A DNA stretch of 37,781 nt from positions 1 to 37,781 of the forward strand of contig JAAYAH010000064.1 in assembly GCA_012719445.1 (NCBI GenBank), written 5' to 3'. The notes below the pieces were generated by a model. It made no database searches, was not told the DNA's origin, and was given only the letters and a program-made list of their open reading frames with translations. Below, in pieces: positions 1 through 7,926 of the stretch; position 1 is the first letter of the stretch, and every line of letters starts with the position of its first letter. The DNA comes from Actinomycetales bacterium (lineage in GTDB: Bacteria > Actinomycetota > Actinomycetes > Actinomycetales > Kineosporiaceae). Position numbers and translations under genes: made by a program.

Positions 1-292
1 CCTGCTCCTGCTCGACGAGCCCACGAACGACCTCGACGTCGAGACCCTCGGCTCGCTGGAGAACGCCCTGCTGGAGTTCCCCGGCTGTGCCGTGGTGATC
101 TCCCACGACCGGTGGTTCCTCGACCGGGTGGTGACCCACATCCTCGCCTACGAGGGTGACGACGAGGACCCGGCGAAGTGGTACTGGTTCGAGGGCAACT
201 TCGCCAGCTACGAGGAGAACAAGGTCGCCCGGCTCGGGGTCGAGGCGGCCCGTCCGCACCGGGTGACCTACCGCAAGCTCACCCGCGACTGA
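1..292 (+). CDS. ettA: Energy-dependent translational throttle protein EttA (ABC-F ATPase), C-terminal end
   Basis: Only the last 96 or so codons are in the window; the reading frame is open from base 2. The visible part holds the Walker B motif and D-loop of the second ATPase domain ([16 protein letters not shown]) and the H-loop ([20 protein letters not shown]). It is followed by the family-typical tail [18 protein letters not shown] and ends [12 protein letters not shown]. EttA is a cytoplasmic ABC-F protein that binds the ribosomal E site and gates the first elongation steps according to ATP/ADP level (known for the family). The tail matches EttA better than other ABC-F members. The next gene starts about 400 bases downstream, so this is probably the end of its transcript. 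Confidence 0.93.
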   Translation, partial: LLLLDEPTNDLDVETLGSLENALLEFPGCAVVISHDRWFLDRVVTHILAYEGDDEDPAKWYWFEGNFASYEENKVARLGVEAARPHRVTYRKLTRD

Positions 293-706
293 GCTACCGC
301 AGGCTCGTCCGCCCCGGGTGCCCCGGCGAGGAGCCATCCGCGACGGTCAGTCGCCGTCGGGCCGTCGGGGTTCGTCCGTCCGGTGGTCGTCGCCGTCGAG
401 GCGGGGCACCGGGGATGCCGCGCCCGGTGGGCGGTCGAGCGGGTCGTGAGGCGTCCCACCTGCTGGCGCTGCCCTCCGGGAGACCTGCGGGAAGGCCGAC
501 GGACGCTACCCGGGGTTCCGGCCCGCCCGAACGGCCCTTGACGTCGGGTAGGAGCCCGCGCGATGGTGTCGTTGCTGAGAGTGTTGGAGCACTGCGGAGA
601 GTAATCACAGCACCGGGTGGGGGTACCGGGGAGGTGATGCTCCTGGACCGGTCGACGCATGATCTGCGACGCCGGACGCGGTGAGGTCTGCGGCGAGGAG
701 GTCGTG
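293..706. other. Intergenic stretch between ettA and the SHOCT gene
   Basis: About 410 bases without a convincing gene. Frames that stay open here have no recognisable protein character. A TTGACG hexamer occurs near 538 but lacks a good -10 partner. An AGGAGG ribosome-binding site at 696-701 belongs to the next gene. I see no RNA gene or strong terminator. Confidence 0.5.
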
Positions 707-1087
707 GTGGCGAGGACTCCGCTGGCCGGGATCTCCTTCGGTGATCCGACGATCCTCGGTGTCGCCCTGGCCGTGGTCGCCGGAGCCATCCTGCTCGTCC
801 TGGTGTGGGTGATCGTCGTGGTCGTGTCGGGGGGCAGGCGGGAACGGCAGTTGCTGGCCGGGATGGGCTGGGGCGTGACCCGGAGGTCGGGTTCGCGCAC
901 CCCGGGCTGGATGGTCGGTGGCCGCCCGCGGCCGGCCAGGCTGACCGTCGAGGAGCGGCTGCGTGAGCTTGACGACCTGTACCGGCGCGGCATGATCACC
1001 GCGCAGGAGCACGTCGCGGCGCAGGCCCGGATCCTCTCCGCCTCGTCGGGAACTCCCGGTGGGGTGGGTGCGGGCTCCGCGGGCTGA
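707..1087 (+). CDS. Small single-pass membrane protein with C-terminal SHOCT-like motif
   Basis: A 126-residue protein. One strong hydrophobic segment (TILGVALAVVAGAILLVLVW and following V/I residues) spans roughly residues 12-42. A basic, Gly/Arg-rich stretch follows, then a C-terminal SHOCT-like helix-turn-helix pair (LTVEERLRELDDLYRRGMIT plus AQEHVAAQARIL) at about residues 85-117. SHOCT is a short C-terminal module thought to mediate oligomerisation, often found in small membrane proteins; no enzymatic role is known. The GTG at 707 is chosen because AGGAGG lies 5 bases upstream. An in-frame ATG at 659 would add 16 residues with no ribosome-binding site. It converges on the thioesterase II gene. 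The specific function is unknown. Confidence 0.75.
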   Translation: MARTPLAGISFGDPTILGVALAVVAGAILLVLVWVIVVVVSGGRRERQLLAGMGWGVTRRSGSRTPGWMVGGRPRPARLTVEERLRELDDLYRRGMITAQEHVAAQARILSASSGTPGGVGAGSAG

Positions 1088-1176
1088 CCCCACCCGTCGG
1101 GGGACTCCCCGTGGTCGATCACCGTCGTCCGGGGCGCGACCTCGGCACCCGGCGCGGCCTCGGCAGGGGCGTGGCC

Positions 1177-2172
1177 TCAGCGAGGGACGCGGAACATCCC
1201 CTCCTGCGCCACGGTGCAGACCAGTGCTCCGTCGCGGGTGAAGAACCTCCCGGTGCCCAGCCCGCGAGCGTTCCCGGCCGCCGGTGACTCCTGCACGAAC
1301 AGCAGCCACTCGTCCGCCCTGGCGGTCCCGTGCCACCACAACGCGTGGTCGAGGCTGGCGACCCTGAGCCCCGGACGGACCCATGGAACGCCGTGCCGGC
1401 GGAGCACCGGTTCGAGCACGGTGTAGTCACTGGCGAGGGCGAGCGCGGCGGCGTGCGTCCCGGGATCGTCCGGCAGCCGCCCCACCGCGCGCATCCAGAC
1501 CGCCTGCCGCGGTGTCCGCTCGGCCCCGGCGTCGAGGAACACCGGGCCCTCGACGTGCCGGAGATCGACCGGGCGGTGCCGGGTCCAGTAGTCCGCACCG
1601 GGATGGCTCAGCCCGGCGAAGCGCTCGGCGAGGGTGGGCAGCGACTCGGGCCCCGGCACGTCGGGCATGTCCGGTTGGTGCTCCGGGCCGGGGCCTGGCA
1701 CCTGGAACGAGGCGAGGGCGGACAGGACGGTGCGGCCGGCCTGCCGGGCCCTGACCTCCCGCGCGGAGAACGACCGCCCGTCCCGGAGGCGCTCCACGCC
1801 GTAGCTGACCGGCTCGCGGTCGTTCCCCGGGCGCAGGAAGCAGGCGTGCATGGCGTGGACCGGCCGGTCTCCCGGGACGGTACGGGCCGCGGCGACGAGG
1901 GCCTGGGCGAGGAGTTGGCCGCCGAAGATCCGTCCCCACGGCTGGGGTTGGGTCCTGCCGAGGAAGACGTCCTCGCCGTCCGGTCCGGGCACCAGGTCGA
2001 GGACGGCGAGCAGTCCGTCGATCCCGTCGGCGTCGACCGGATCGAGGGACCCGTCGTGGCGTGGTGACCCGTCGTGGCGTGGTGACCCGTCGTGGCGTGG
2101 CGACCTGTCGAGGTGTGGTGACCTGTCGAGGTGTGGTGACCCGTCGTGGACGCGGGTGTCGGTCTCGGGCAC
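1177..2172 (-). CDS. tesB: Acyl-CoA thioesterase II (TesB family) with repetitive N-terminal extension
   Basis: A 331-residue double-hotdog thioesterase that hydrolyses acyl-CoA to free fatty acid and CoA in the cytoplasm. TesB landmarks are visible: FLGRTQPQPWGRIFGGQLLA in the first hotdog, HAMHACFLRPG, and in the second hotdog RVASLDHALWWHG (candidate catalytic Asp) and VCTVAQEGMFR near the C-terminus (candidate Gln). E. coli TesB has about 286 residues; the excess is N-terminal. Residues about 8-42 are a hexapeptide array (HDGSPR/HLDRSP) encoded by 18-bp repeats. The core begins at GIDGLLAVLDLVPG. GTG 2172 is preferred because GGAGG lies 8 bases upstream; the ATG/GTG frame reaches 2253 without such a site. 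The enzyme call is secure; the start is less so. Confidence 0.92.
   Translation of the reverse strand: MPETDTRVHDGSPHLDRSPHLDRSPRHDGSPRHDGSPRHDGSLDPVDADGIDGLLAVLDLVPGPDGEDVFLGRTQPQPWGRIFGGQLLAQALVAAARTVPGDRPVHAMHACFLRPGNDREPVSYGVERLRDGRSFSAREVRARQAGRTVLSALASFQVPGPGPEHQPDMPDVPGPESLPTLAERFAGLSHPGADYWTRHRPVDLRHVEGPVFLDAGAERTPRQAVWMRAVGRLPDDPGTHAAALALASDYTVLEPVLRRHGVPWVRPGLRVASLDHALWWHGTARADEWLLFVQESPAAGNARGLGTGRFFTRDGALVCTVAQEGMFRVPR
2048..2150. repeat. 18-bp tandem repeat, about 5.7 copies, inside the tesB 5' end
   Basis: The units begin at 2048, 2066, 2084, 2102, 2120 and 2138 (partial). Three carry the sequence GACCCGTCGTGGCGTGGT (the third with a changed last base) and two carry GACCTGTCGAGGTGTGGT. 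The period is a multiple of three, so all frames stay open and copy-number change would add or remove six residues at the TesB N-terminus. Confidence 0.95.
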
Positions 2173-2282
2173 GCGGGCGACCTCCGGACGCTGGCGGACC
2201 CGGCCATTCTCACCCACGCATCCTGCCTGGTGCGCCCACGGTCGGCCGCCCACCGTCCGGCCCGGGGCAGCCGGTGGTCCGC

Positions 2283-4325
2283 TCAGCAGGCCGGATCAGC
2301 GGCGGCCAGTTCGATCGCGGTGACCCATTCGGTGACCACCACCCGGTCGCGACCACCTTCCTTGGCCTGGTAGAGAGCCTTGTCGGCAGCGGCGATCATG
2401 GCTGAAGGGTCGACCCCGGGCTCCGGCTTGCCGACGGCGACTCCGATGCTGACCGTGACCACGTCGGCGACCTGCGAGTGCAGGTGCGGGATGGCGCGCT
2501 GCTGCAGGGCGGCGCGGAACCGGGCCGCGACGGTGAGCGCGGCGGTCACCCCGCTCTGCGGCAGGATCACCAGGAACTCCTCGCCGCCGTAGCGGGCCAC
2601 CATGTCGTCCGGGCGCAGCGCAGCGTTCTGCAGGCACCCGGCGATCTCCCGAAGCGCCTGGTCCCCGGCGAGGTGTCCGTAGTGATCGTTGAAGAGCTTG
2701 AAGTAGTCGACGTCGATCAGCAGCAGAGCCAGCAGCCCGTCGGTCCGGCCCGTCCCGGACCAGTGCCGCTCCAGGTGCTGCTCGAACCCCGTCCGGTTCG
2801 CCACCTGGGTGAGGCCGTCGCGCAGCACCAGCGCCTCCAGTTCGCGGTTGGCGCTGCGCAGTTGCTGCTCGGCCCGCTGACGCATGCTCACCTCCGCCCG
2901 AAGCTCCTCGGTGCGTCGCTCGACCGTCTCCTCCAGTCGGGTCGCATGGGCCTGCAGCGCCTGCTGCTGCGAGACCGCGTCCAGGCCGCGGGTCAGGTCG
3001 ACGTACAGGGTGTCCTGGAAGGCCGTGTCAGCAAGATCGCGCTCCAGGAGCAGGTAGCCGTAGCAGCGCGTCCCGAGAGTCAGCGAGCTGGCCACCAGCA
3101 GGCCGTCGGCGAGCTGTGACTGCAGCGGCCCGGGCAGCAGCTGCTCGGCCGGGAACGGTGCGGCGTCGACGGCGTGGCTCGAGCCGTCGCGGTAGTCCAG
3201 TACCAGCCGCACCATCGGGCTGCCGTCGAGTTCGGCCTCGGTCAGTCCCACGGTGTTCAGGGTGGAGAGGTCCTCCGCGCCGAACAGCTCCTCGCGCAGC
3301 ATCAGGAAGCACCGCCGAACGTTGAGCCAGTTCAGGCAGGACCGCAGCGCCTCGACCACCTCGTCGAGGGTCCGGATGTGGAGCATGTCCCGGCCGACGT
3401 TGGCCAGGGCGTCGGTGTGCGCGACGTAGGCCCGCGACGTCTCCATCATCTGCAGGGCCGTCTCCAGTTGCTGCTGCGGCGACGACCTGTCGGGCACGGT
3501 GGACTCCCGAACCACCAGCCGGGACGGCACCAGGAGGGTCTGCCGACGGCGATCCCCTCCGGCCTGCACCAGCAACTGCTCGACGGCCACCCGCCCCTGC
3601 TCGGAGAGAGCCTGATCGATCGTGGTCAGCGGTGGCCACAGCACCGACTCGCGCTCGTTGTCGAAGCCGGCCACCACGACGTCGTCGGGCACCCGCAGTC
3701 CCGCCTCGGCCAGGGCGGTGACGCAACCTCGGGCCATCAGGTCGTTGGCCGCCACGACCCCGTCCAGATCGCGGCGTCGCTGCAGCAGATCCCACAGTCT
3801 CCGGTGCGCCTCGTGGGCAACGAAGCCGCCCTGGATCACCAGTTCCTCGTCCACCGGCAGGCCGCGCCGGGTCAGCTCCTCCCGGTACACCGCCTCCCGC
3901 TCGACGGAGTCGATCTGGTGGAGGGAGCCGCGGACGAACACCGGCCGGCGGATCCCACGCTCATCCAGCAGGTGGGCCATCAGCTCGCGCATCCCCGGGT
4001 GGTTGTCCACCCGGACGGTGGTGACGTCGGGATGGGCGGAGCCGACCACGACGGTCGGCAGCTCCAGTTCCCCCGTCACCCGCAGCACGTCGCCGAGGTG
4101 CTCCGGGCGCCACAGGTGGGTGGCGATCACGCCGAGCGGGCGGGCCCGGCGCAGGAACCGGAGGAAGTCGGCGGACAACGTCCCCACGTCGGTGCGGTCC
4201 ACGAGCACCACCCGGCCCAGCCGGTTCGCCTCCAGCGGCGGGGTCATTCCCCGCAGCAGCTGCGCCTGGTACTCCTCAACTCCCGTGGCGATCACCACGA
4301 CGAAGTGCGCGGTGCGCGCGCTCAC
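2283..4325 (-). CDS. LacI-type sugar-sensor / GAF-like / GGDEF diguanylate cyclase (copy 1)
   Basis: A 680-residue protein. Residues about 8-275 form a LacI/GalR-type periplasmic-binding-protein fold (GVVAANDLMARG, LRVPDDVVVAGFDNERESV, LTTIDQALSEQG), but the N-terminal helix-turn-helix of LacI repressors is absent and there is no signal peptide, so it should be cytoplasmic. Next come a GAF-like region (about 305-440), a coiled coil (about 450-500) and a GGDEF domain with DGLTQVANR, DVDYFKLFNDHYGHLAGD and the active site RYGGEEF. The I-site RxxD (RPDD, five residues before GGEEF) is intact, so product inhibition by c-di-GMP is expected. GTG 4325 has GGAGG 9 bases upstream. Copy 2 at 17069-19195 has the same order. 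Cyclase activity is well supported; a sugar ligand is inference from the fold. Confidence 0.9.
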   Translation of the reverse strand: MSARTAHFVVVIATGVEEYQAQLLRGMTPPLEANRLGRVVLVDRTDVGTLSADFLRFLRRARPLGVIATHLWRPEHLGDVLRVTGELELPTVVVGSAHPDVTTVRVDNHPGMRELMAHLLDERGIRRPVFVRGSLHQIDSVEREAVYREELTRRGLPVDEELVIQGGFVAHEAHRRLWDLLQRRRDLDGVVAANDLMARGCVTALAEAGLRVPDDVVVAGFDNERESVLWPPLTTIDQALSEQGRVAVEQLLVQAGGDRRRQTLLVPSRLVVRESTVPDRSSPQQQLETALQMMETSRAYVAHTDALANVGRDMLHIRTLDEVVEALRSCLNWLNVRRCFLMLREELFGAEDLSTLNTVGLTEAELDGSPMVRLVLDYRDGSSHAVDAAPFPAEQLLPGPLQSQLADGLLVASSLTLGTRCYGYLLLERDLADTAFQDTLYVDLTRGLDAVSQQQALQAHATRLEETVERRTEELRAEVSMRQRAEQQLRSANRELEALVLRDGLTQVANRTGFEQHLERHWSGTGRTDGLLALLLIDVDYFKLFNDHYGHLAGDQALREIAGCLQNAALRPDDMVARYGGEEFLVILPQSGVTAALTVAARFRAALQQRAIPHLHSQVADVVTVSIGVAVGKPEPGVDPSAMIAAADKALYQAKEGGRDRVVVTEWVTAIELAAADPAC

Positions 4326-4382
4326 CCGTGCCCACCTCCATCGGGGCGGATGCCAGCCACCTCATGGTTCTCGGGAGGGCGC

Positions 4383-4399
4383 TGGTAGCGCTTGAGCCA
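4383..4399. promoter_or_regulatory. Possible LacI-family operator-like half-palindrome
   Basis: TGGTAGCGCTTGAGCCA centres on the palindromic AGCGCT core. It differs in one base from the first ten bases of the TGGGAGCGCTCCCA operator known for LacI-family sugar regulators in Streptomyces; the second half is degenerate. It lies about 58 bases upstream of the copy 1 sensor-cyclase start. A chance match is possible. Confidence 0.25.
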
Positions 4400-4507
4400 C
4401 CGCGCCCGCCAGGGGCGCACGGTGCGAGGGTGCCGGTGCCGGTCGCGTGGCTGTCAGCCGGTCCCCCTCCGGAGGCGGACGGCAGGGGGTCGGCCGGAGA
4501 CGGACGA

Positions 4508-4549
4508 CAGGGTGTCGGCGGTGGCCCCTCCTCCATCACCGACACCCTG
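4508..4549. repeat. 11-bp perfect inverted repeat with 20-base loop
   Basis: The arms CAGGGTGTCGG (4508-4518) and CCGACACCCTG (4539-4549) are perfectly complementary. No T-run follows on either strand, so a classical terminator is unlikely. It could be a 5'-leader hairpin of the leftward gene or a spaced operator. Confidence 0.6.
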
Positions 4550-4674
4550 CCGGGGTTGTCCTCGCGGAGCACGGCCGTTCGCGCGGACGGGGCAGGACTC
4601 CGCCTCCTGCCGATCCCTTCGAGCGGTCACTGCGCCCATCGGGGAGCTCGGCACGGGACTTGAGTCCCGCCTGG

Positions 4675-4690
4675 AGTGATCTGGATCACA
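4675..4690. promoter_or_regulatory. CRP-family (cAMP receptor) binding-site-like palindrome
   Basis: AGTGATCTGGATCACA matches the classical TGTGA-N6-TCACA pattern at nine of the ten defined half-site positions, and its inner GTGATC-TG-GATCAC is a perfect palindrome. Actinobacterial Crp/GlxR regulators use the same half-sites. It lies 79 bases upstream of the thioesterase start and about 350 bases upstream of the divergent sensor-cyclase. Confidence 0.55.
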
Positions 4691-4768
4691 GGAAGGAGCT
4701 CGTTACGCAATCACTGACGTCCTCTTCCGGGACGGTCGGTCCACCCAGCGCTCACGACGGTGGGCATC

Positions 4769-5356
4769 ATGTCCGGCATGCCTCGCCACCGTGTCCTCGT
4801 TCCGCTGCGCTGGTCGGACATGGACGCCTACGGCCACATCAACAACACCCAGTTCCTGTGCCTGCTGGAAGAGGCCCGGGTGGCGGCCTTCGCCCTGCCG
4901 GACGGACGCTCCATGGCGGTGGACGGGGTGATCGTCGCTCGGGCCGAGATCGAGTACCTCGTCCCGCTCGTGCACCGGCTCTCCCCGGTCGCCGTCGATG
5001 TGTGGGTCTCCGCCGTCTCCGCGGCGGCCTTCGACCTCTGCTACGAGGTGCTCGACGACCCCGGGACCCTCGGATCCGGACCGAGCGACGCCGGGAGGAA
5101 CGGCGCCGCGGACGGGGTCGGGGTCGGGGTCGGAGGAGCGAACGGTGCCGGGAACGGCGGAGCCATAGGCGCCGGGGACGGTGTCGGTGGCGGGGGAGAG
5201 GACCGGACGGTGTACGCACGGGCCGCCACCACCCTCGTGGCCTTCGACCTCTCCGCCGGGCGTCCGCGCAGGCTCACCGAGGTCGAGCGGGTCCATCTGG
5301 CCGGCTGGCAGGACGATCCGTTGACCTTCCGCCGTCGAGGGGGGGTGCGCAGGTGA
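4769..5356 (+). CDS. Hotdog-fold acyl-CoA thioesterase (4HBT/YbgC-like) with glycine-rich insert
   Basis: A 195-residue member of the 4-hydroxybenzoyl-CoA/YbgC thioesterase group. The hallmark RWSDMDAYGHINNTQFLCLL, with the catalytic-type Asp and the DAYGHINN loop, lies at about residues 14-33; VDGVIVARAEIEYLVPL and a C-terminal VYARAATTLVAFDL strand complete the hotdog. It probably hydrolyses a short or aromatic acyl-CoA in the cytoplasm; the substrate is unknown. Family members are usually about 140-170 residues. The excess is a Gly/Ala/Asn-rich low-complexity insert at about residues 105-148, between core strands. ATG 4769 is chosen because GGTGGG lies 4 bases upstream; GTG 4760 and ATG 4778 are alternatives. 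The stop overlaps the next start by 4 bases. Confidence 0.88.
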   Translation: MSGMPRHRVLVPLRWSDMDAYGHINNTQFLCLLEEARVAAFALPDGRSMAVDGVIVARAEIEYLVPLVHRLSPVAVDVWVSAVSAAAFDLCYEVLDDPGTLGSGPSDAGRNGAADGVGVGVGGANGAGNGGAIGAGDGVGGGGEDRTVYARAATTLVAFDLSAGRPRRLTEVERVHLAGWQDDPLTFRRRGGVRR

Positions 5357-6030
5357 GCGGTTCGACCGTGCTGCTCCCCGATCTCTGCACCCTTCGGGAC
5401 CTGCGCACCTTCGTCAGCCGGGCGCGTGTGGCCGACCCCGAGGGTGTGGTGCGGCTGATCGGGCACGGCGCGGTCCTGGCGGTCCTCGCGTCCCCCCTCC
5501 ACGGCTCCGGAGCCCCCACGGTGCTCGGGATGCGGGCGGCCACCCTCACGCGCCCCAGCCGCGTGGACGCGACCGTGCCCATGGCCGCGATGGAGGCCCT
5601 GCTCGTCGATCCCTGCAGCGATCACGAGGGGCCGATCGGGCTCGCCGTCCCGGCAGACGAGATCACCGACGTGGCCTGGGCCGGGATCACCCCGCCGCGG
5701 TCCGGGTGGGAGCTGCTGGGAACGGTCAGCCGCGAGACCCTGCTGCGCGTGGCCCGTGCCGGGGAGGCCGAGGTCGCGGCGGCGGTCTCACCCGGCACCG
5801 CGCCCCACGAGGTCCAGCGGCTCCGGGCCCGGGTCTGGGGTCGGTCGCTCACCGACGATCCGCCCGGCCTGCCAGCAGGCATCGCCTTCGCCGCACACGT
5901 GCTCGGCTTCGTCACCGACCCCGACACCGACGCCGACGGTCCGGAGGCCACCGCCCACCGGACCGGGGCCTGGTCACGGCTGACCACGACCAGGGGGCAC
6001 ATCCTCGCCAGGACCGGGTCCCTGATCTGA
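5353..6030 (+). CDS. Conserved actinobacterial protein of unknown function
   Basis: A 225-residue protein beginning with GTG at 5353 inside the GTGA overlap with the thioesterase stop, so translational coupling is likely. There is no signal peptide or membrane segment, and I recognise no catalytic motif. The N-terminus STVLLPDLCTLRDLRTFVSR looks like an ordered alpha/beta start. The middle contains DATVPMAAMEALLVD and a WAGITPPRSGWELLG segment. The position directly after the hotdog thioesterase and near ettA, aglA and pepN resembles the neighbourhood of a similar-sized hypothetical gene (Rv2474c) in mycobacteria, from memory. A role with the thioesterase is inferred only from coupling. Confidence 0.85.
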   Translation: MSGSTVLLPDLCTLRDLRTFVSRARVADPEGVVRLIGHGAVLAVLASPLHGSGAPTVLGMRAATLTRPSRVDATVPMAAMEALLVDPCSDHEGPIGLAVPADEITDVAWAGITPPRSGWELLGTVSRETLLRVARAGEAEVAAAVSPGTAPHEVQRLRARVWGRSLTDDPPGLPAGIAFAAHVLGFVTDPDTDADGPEATAHRTGAWSRLTTTRGHILARTGSLI

Positions 6031-6051
6031 CGCGGCGCCCCGACCCACCCG

Positions 6052-7926
6052 TCACCCCTCGGGTAGTGCCAGCCATACCGTCGTGTCGGCGGGGACGGCG
6101 AGCGACCCGGCGGTTCCGGAACCTGCGGGTGTGTCGCGGCCTACCGGGACGTTCGCACCAGCGGGGTCGTCGGTGACGGTGAGCAGGTCACCGCTGGACA
6201 GCAGTACCTCCGCGCCGGGCGGCACCGGGACCGGGGGCAGGCCGAGGTTGGCGAGCACGAGGGTCGCGCCGTTCCGGAAGGCCAGCACCCCGGCGGCCGC
6301 CTCGGGAACACCGTCCCGCCCGGTCGCAGCCGGGGTGGCCTCCGCAGCCTTGGTGGCGTCTGCAGCCTCGGTGGCCTCGGCCCTCACGGCCCCGGTCCCG
6401 GGGGGGATGTCCTGCCAGGTGAGCGTCCCCGACCCGAGGGACAACTCCCGGCGCAACCTCAGCGCGACCCGGTACAGCTCCAACGTCGAGCGGGGGTCCC
6501 CGGTCTGCCGGTCGACGGCGAGGGCCGCCCACTCCTCCGGCTGCGGCAGCCACGTGGCCGGGCCGGGTCCGAACCCGAGGGACGGCGCGTCGGCTGTCCA
6601 GGGCAGCGGCACCCGTGCGCCGTCCCGCCCCCGCTCCCTGCCCTCGGAACGGAACCAGGTCGGATCCTGCCGGGCGTCGTCGGGCAGGGTGGTGTGCTCC
6701 GGCAGCCCCAGCTCCTCGCCCTGGTAGAGGTACGCGGCGCCGGGGAGGGCGAGCATGAGCAGGGTCGCCGCCAGCCCGCGCCGCAGCCCGAGGGTGTGGT
6801 CCGGCTGCTCGTCGTCCACGCCGATCCCTGAGGGGCGCGGGCCCTCCGGCGGGTAGGCGAACCGGGTCGGGTGCCGCACCACGTCGTGGTTGCTGAGCAC
6901 CCAGGTCGCCGGGGCGCCGACGGCGGCGTTCGCGGCCAGCACCGCGTCGATGATCCGGCGTTGCCGGGCGGCGTGCCACGGGGTGAGCACGTACTCGAAG
7001 TTGAACGCCTGGTGCATCTCGTCGGAGCGGACGTACCTGGCCTGTCGCTCCGCAGGCCGCACCCACGCCTCGGCGACGAGGACGGGGCGGTGCGGGTAGC
7101 CGTCGAGCACCCGCCGCCAGGAGCGGAAGATCTCGTGCACGCCGTCCTGGTCCCACATGGGCGGCCGGCCGCGGGACTCGTCGATGGTCAGCGGGTTGTG
7201 GCCGCCCACCCAGTTCGGCAGCCCTCCCGCCTTGACCAGCCCGTTGGCGACGTCCACCCGGAACCCGTCGACCCCTCGGTCGCTCCAGAACCGCAGGATG
7301 GACTCGAACTCCGCGGCGACCGTCGGGTCCGACCAGTTGAGGTCGGGCTGACCGACGTCGAACAGGTGCAGGTACCACTGGCCGCCCCCATCGGCAGCAC
7401 GGGACGGCGCGGTGCCGGTGTCCGTGCCGTCCGGGACCCGGGTCCAGGCGGGGCCGCCGAAGACCGACTCCCAGTCGTTGGGCGGCAGGGCGCCGTCGGG
7501 ACCGCGGCCGTCCCGGAAGATGTACCGCGCTCGCTGGAGCGAGCCGGGGGGTGCGGCGAGGGCGGCAAGGAACCACGGGTGGTCGCTGGAGGTGTGGTTG
7601 GGGACCAGGTCGACGATCACCCGCAGCCCGAGTCGGTGGGCCTCCTCGACGAGCCGGTCGGCGTCGGCGAGGGATCCGAACAGCGGGTCGACGTCCCGGT
7701 AGTCGGCGATGTCGTAGCCCCCGTCGCGCTGCGGCGAGACGTAGAAGGGCGAGAGCCAGACGGCGTCGACGCCCAGTTCCGCCAGGTAGGGCAGCCGCGA
7801 GACGATCCCGGGCAGGTCACCGACCCCGTCCCCGTCGGAGTCCGCGAAGGACCGGGGGTAGACCTGGTAGACGACGGCGTCCCGCCACCAGTCGTGGTCG
7901 GCCGTCCGGTCCGGCGATGCGCTCAC
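6052..7926 (-). CDS. aglA: GH13 alpha-glucosidase (AglA / oligo-1,6-glucosidase type)
   Basis: A 624-residue cytoplasmic glycoside hydrolase family 13 enzyme that releases glucose from short alpha-glucosides. The N-terminus has the standard WWRDAVVYQVYPRSFADSDG and GVDAVWLSPFYVSPQRDGGY. Conserved region I is VDLVPNHTS; the nucleophile Asp lies in GFRVDVANG (about residue 223), the acid/base Glu in LVAEAW (about 283) and the transition-state Asp in LSNHDVVRH (about 346). A C-terminal beta domain follows. Near residues 520-545 there is an Ala/Glu/Thr-rich insert (EATEAADATKAAEATPAA). The GTG start at 7926 overlaps the upstream channel gene stop by 4 bases (GTGA), making it the last gene of a coupled trio with the peptidase. 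The family is certain; exact linkage preference is not. Confidence 0.95.
   Translation of the reverse strand: MSASPDRTADHDWWRDAVVYQVYPRSFADSDGDGVGDLPGIVSRLPYLAELGVDAVWLSPFYVSPQRDGGYDIADYRDVDPLFGSLADADRLVEEAHRLGLRVIVDLVPNHTSSDHPWFLAALAAPPGSLQRARYIFRDGRGPDGALPPNDWESVFGGPAWTRVPDGTDTGTAPSRAADGGGQWYLHLFDVGQPDLNWSDPTVAAEFESILRFWSDRGVDGFRVDVANGLVKAGGLPNWVGGHNPLTIDESRGRPPMWDQDGVHEIFRSWRRVLDGYPHRPVLVAEAWVRPAERQARYVRSDEMHQAFNFEYVLTPWHAARQRRIIDAVLAANAAVGAPATWVLSNHDVVRHPTRFAYPPEGPRPSGIGVDDEQPDHTLGLRRGLAATLLMLALPGAAYLYQGEELGLPEHTTLPDDARQDPTWFRSEGRERGRDGARVPLPWTADAPSLGFGPGPATWLPQPEEWAALAVDRQTGDPRSTLELYRVALRLRRELSLGSGTLTWQDIPPGTGAVRAEATEAADATKAAEATPAATGRDGVPEAAAGVLAFRNGATLVLANLGLPPVPVPPGAEVLLSSGDLLTVTDDPAGANVPVGRDTPAGSGTAGSLAVPADTTVWLALPEG

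Larger units (their letters stand above)
4326..4768. other. Divergent intergenic regulatory region
   Basis: About 440 bases between the leftward sensor-cyclase and the rightward thioesterase. I see no gene. It holds a partial LacI-operator-like site, an 11-bp inverted repeat and a CRP-like palindrome, each listed separately, so it is best read as a shared control region. Confidence 0.6.

Noticed and set aside
1088-1176. Terminator between the SHOCT gene and tesB
   Set aside because: Only a 5-bp stem (CGGGG-GACT-CCCCG) is present, too weak to claim.
4447-5352. Extension of the conserved protein at 5353 far upstream in frame
   Set aside because: The upstream part is Arg/Gly shadow sequence overlapping the thioesterase gene; the GTGA overlap start is clearly better.
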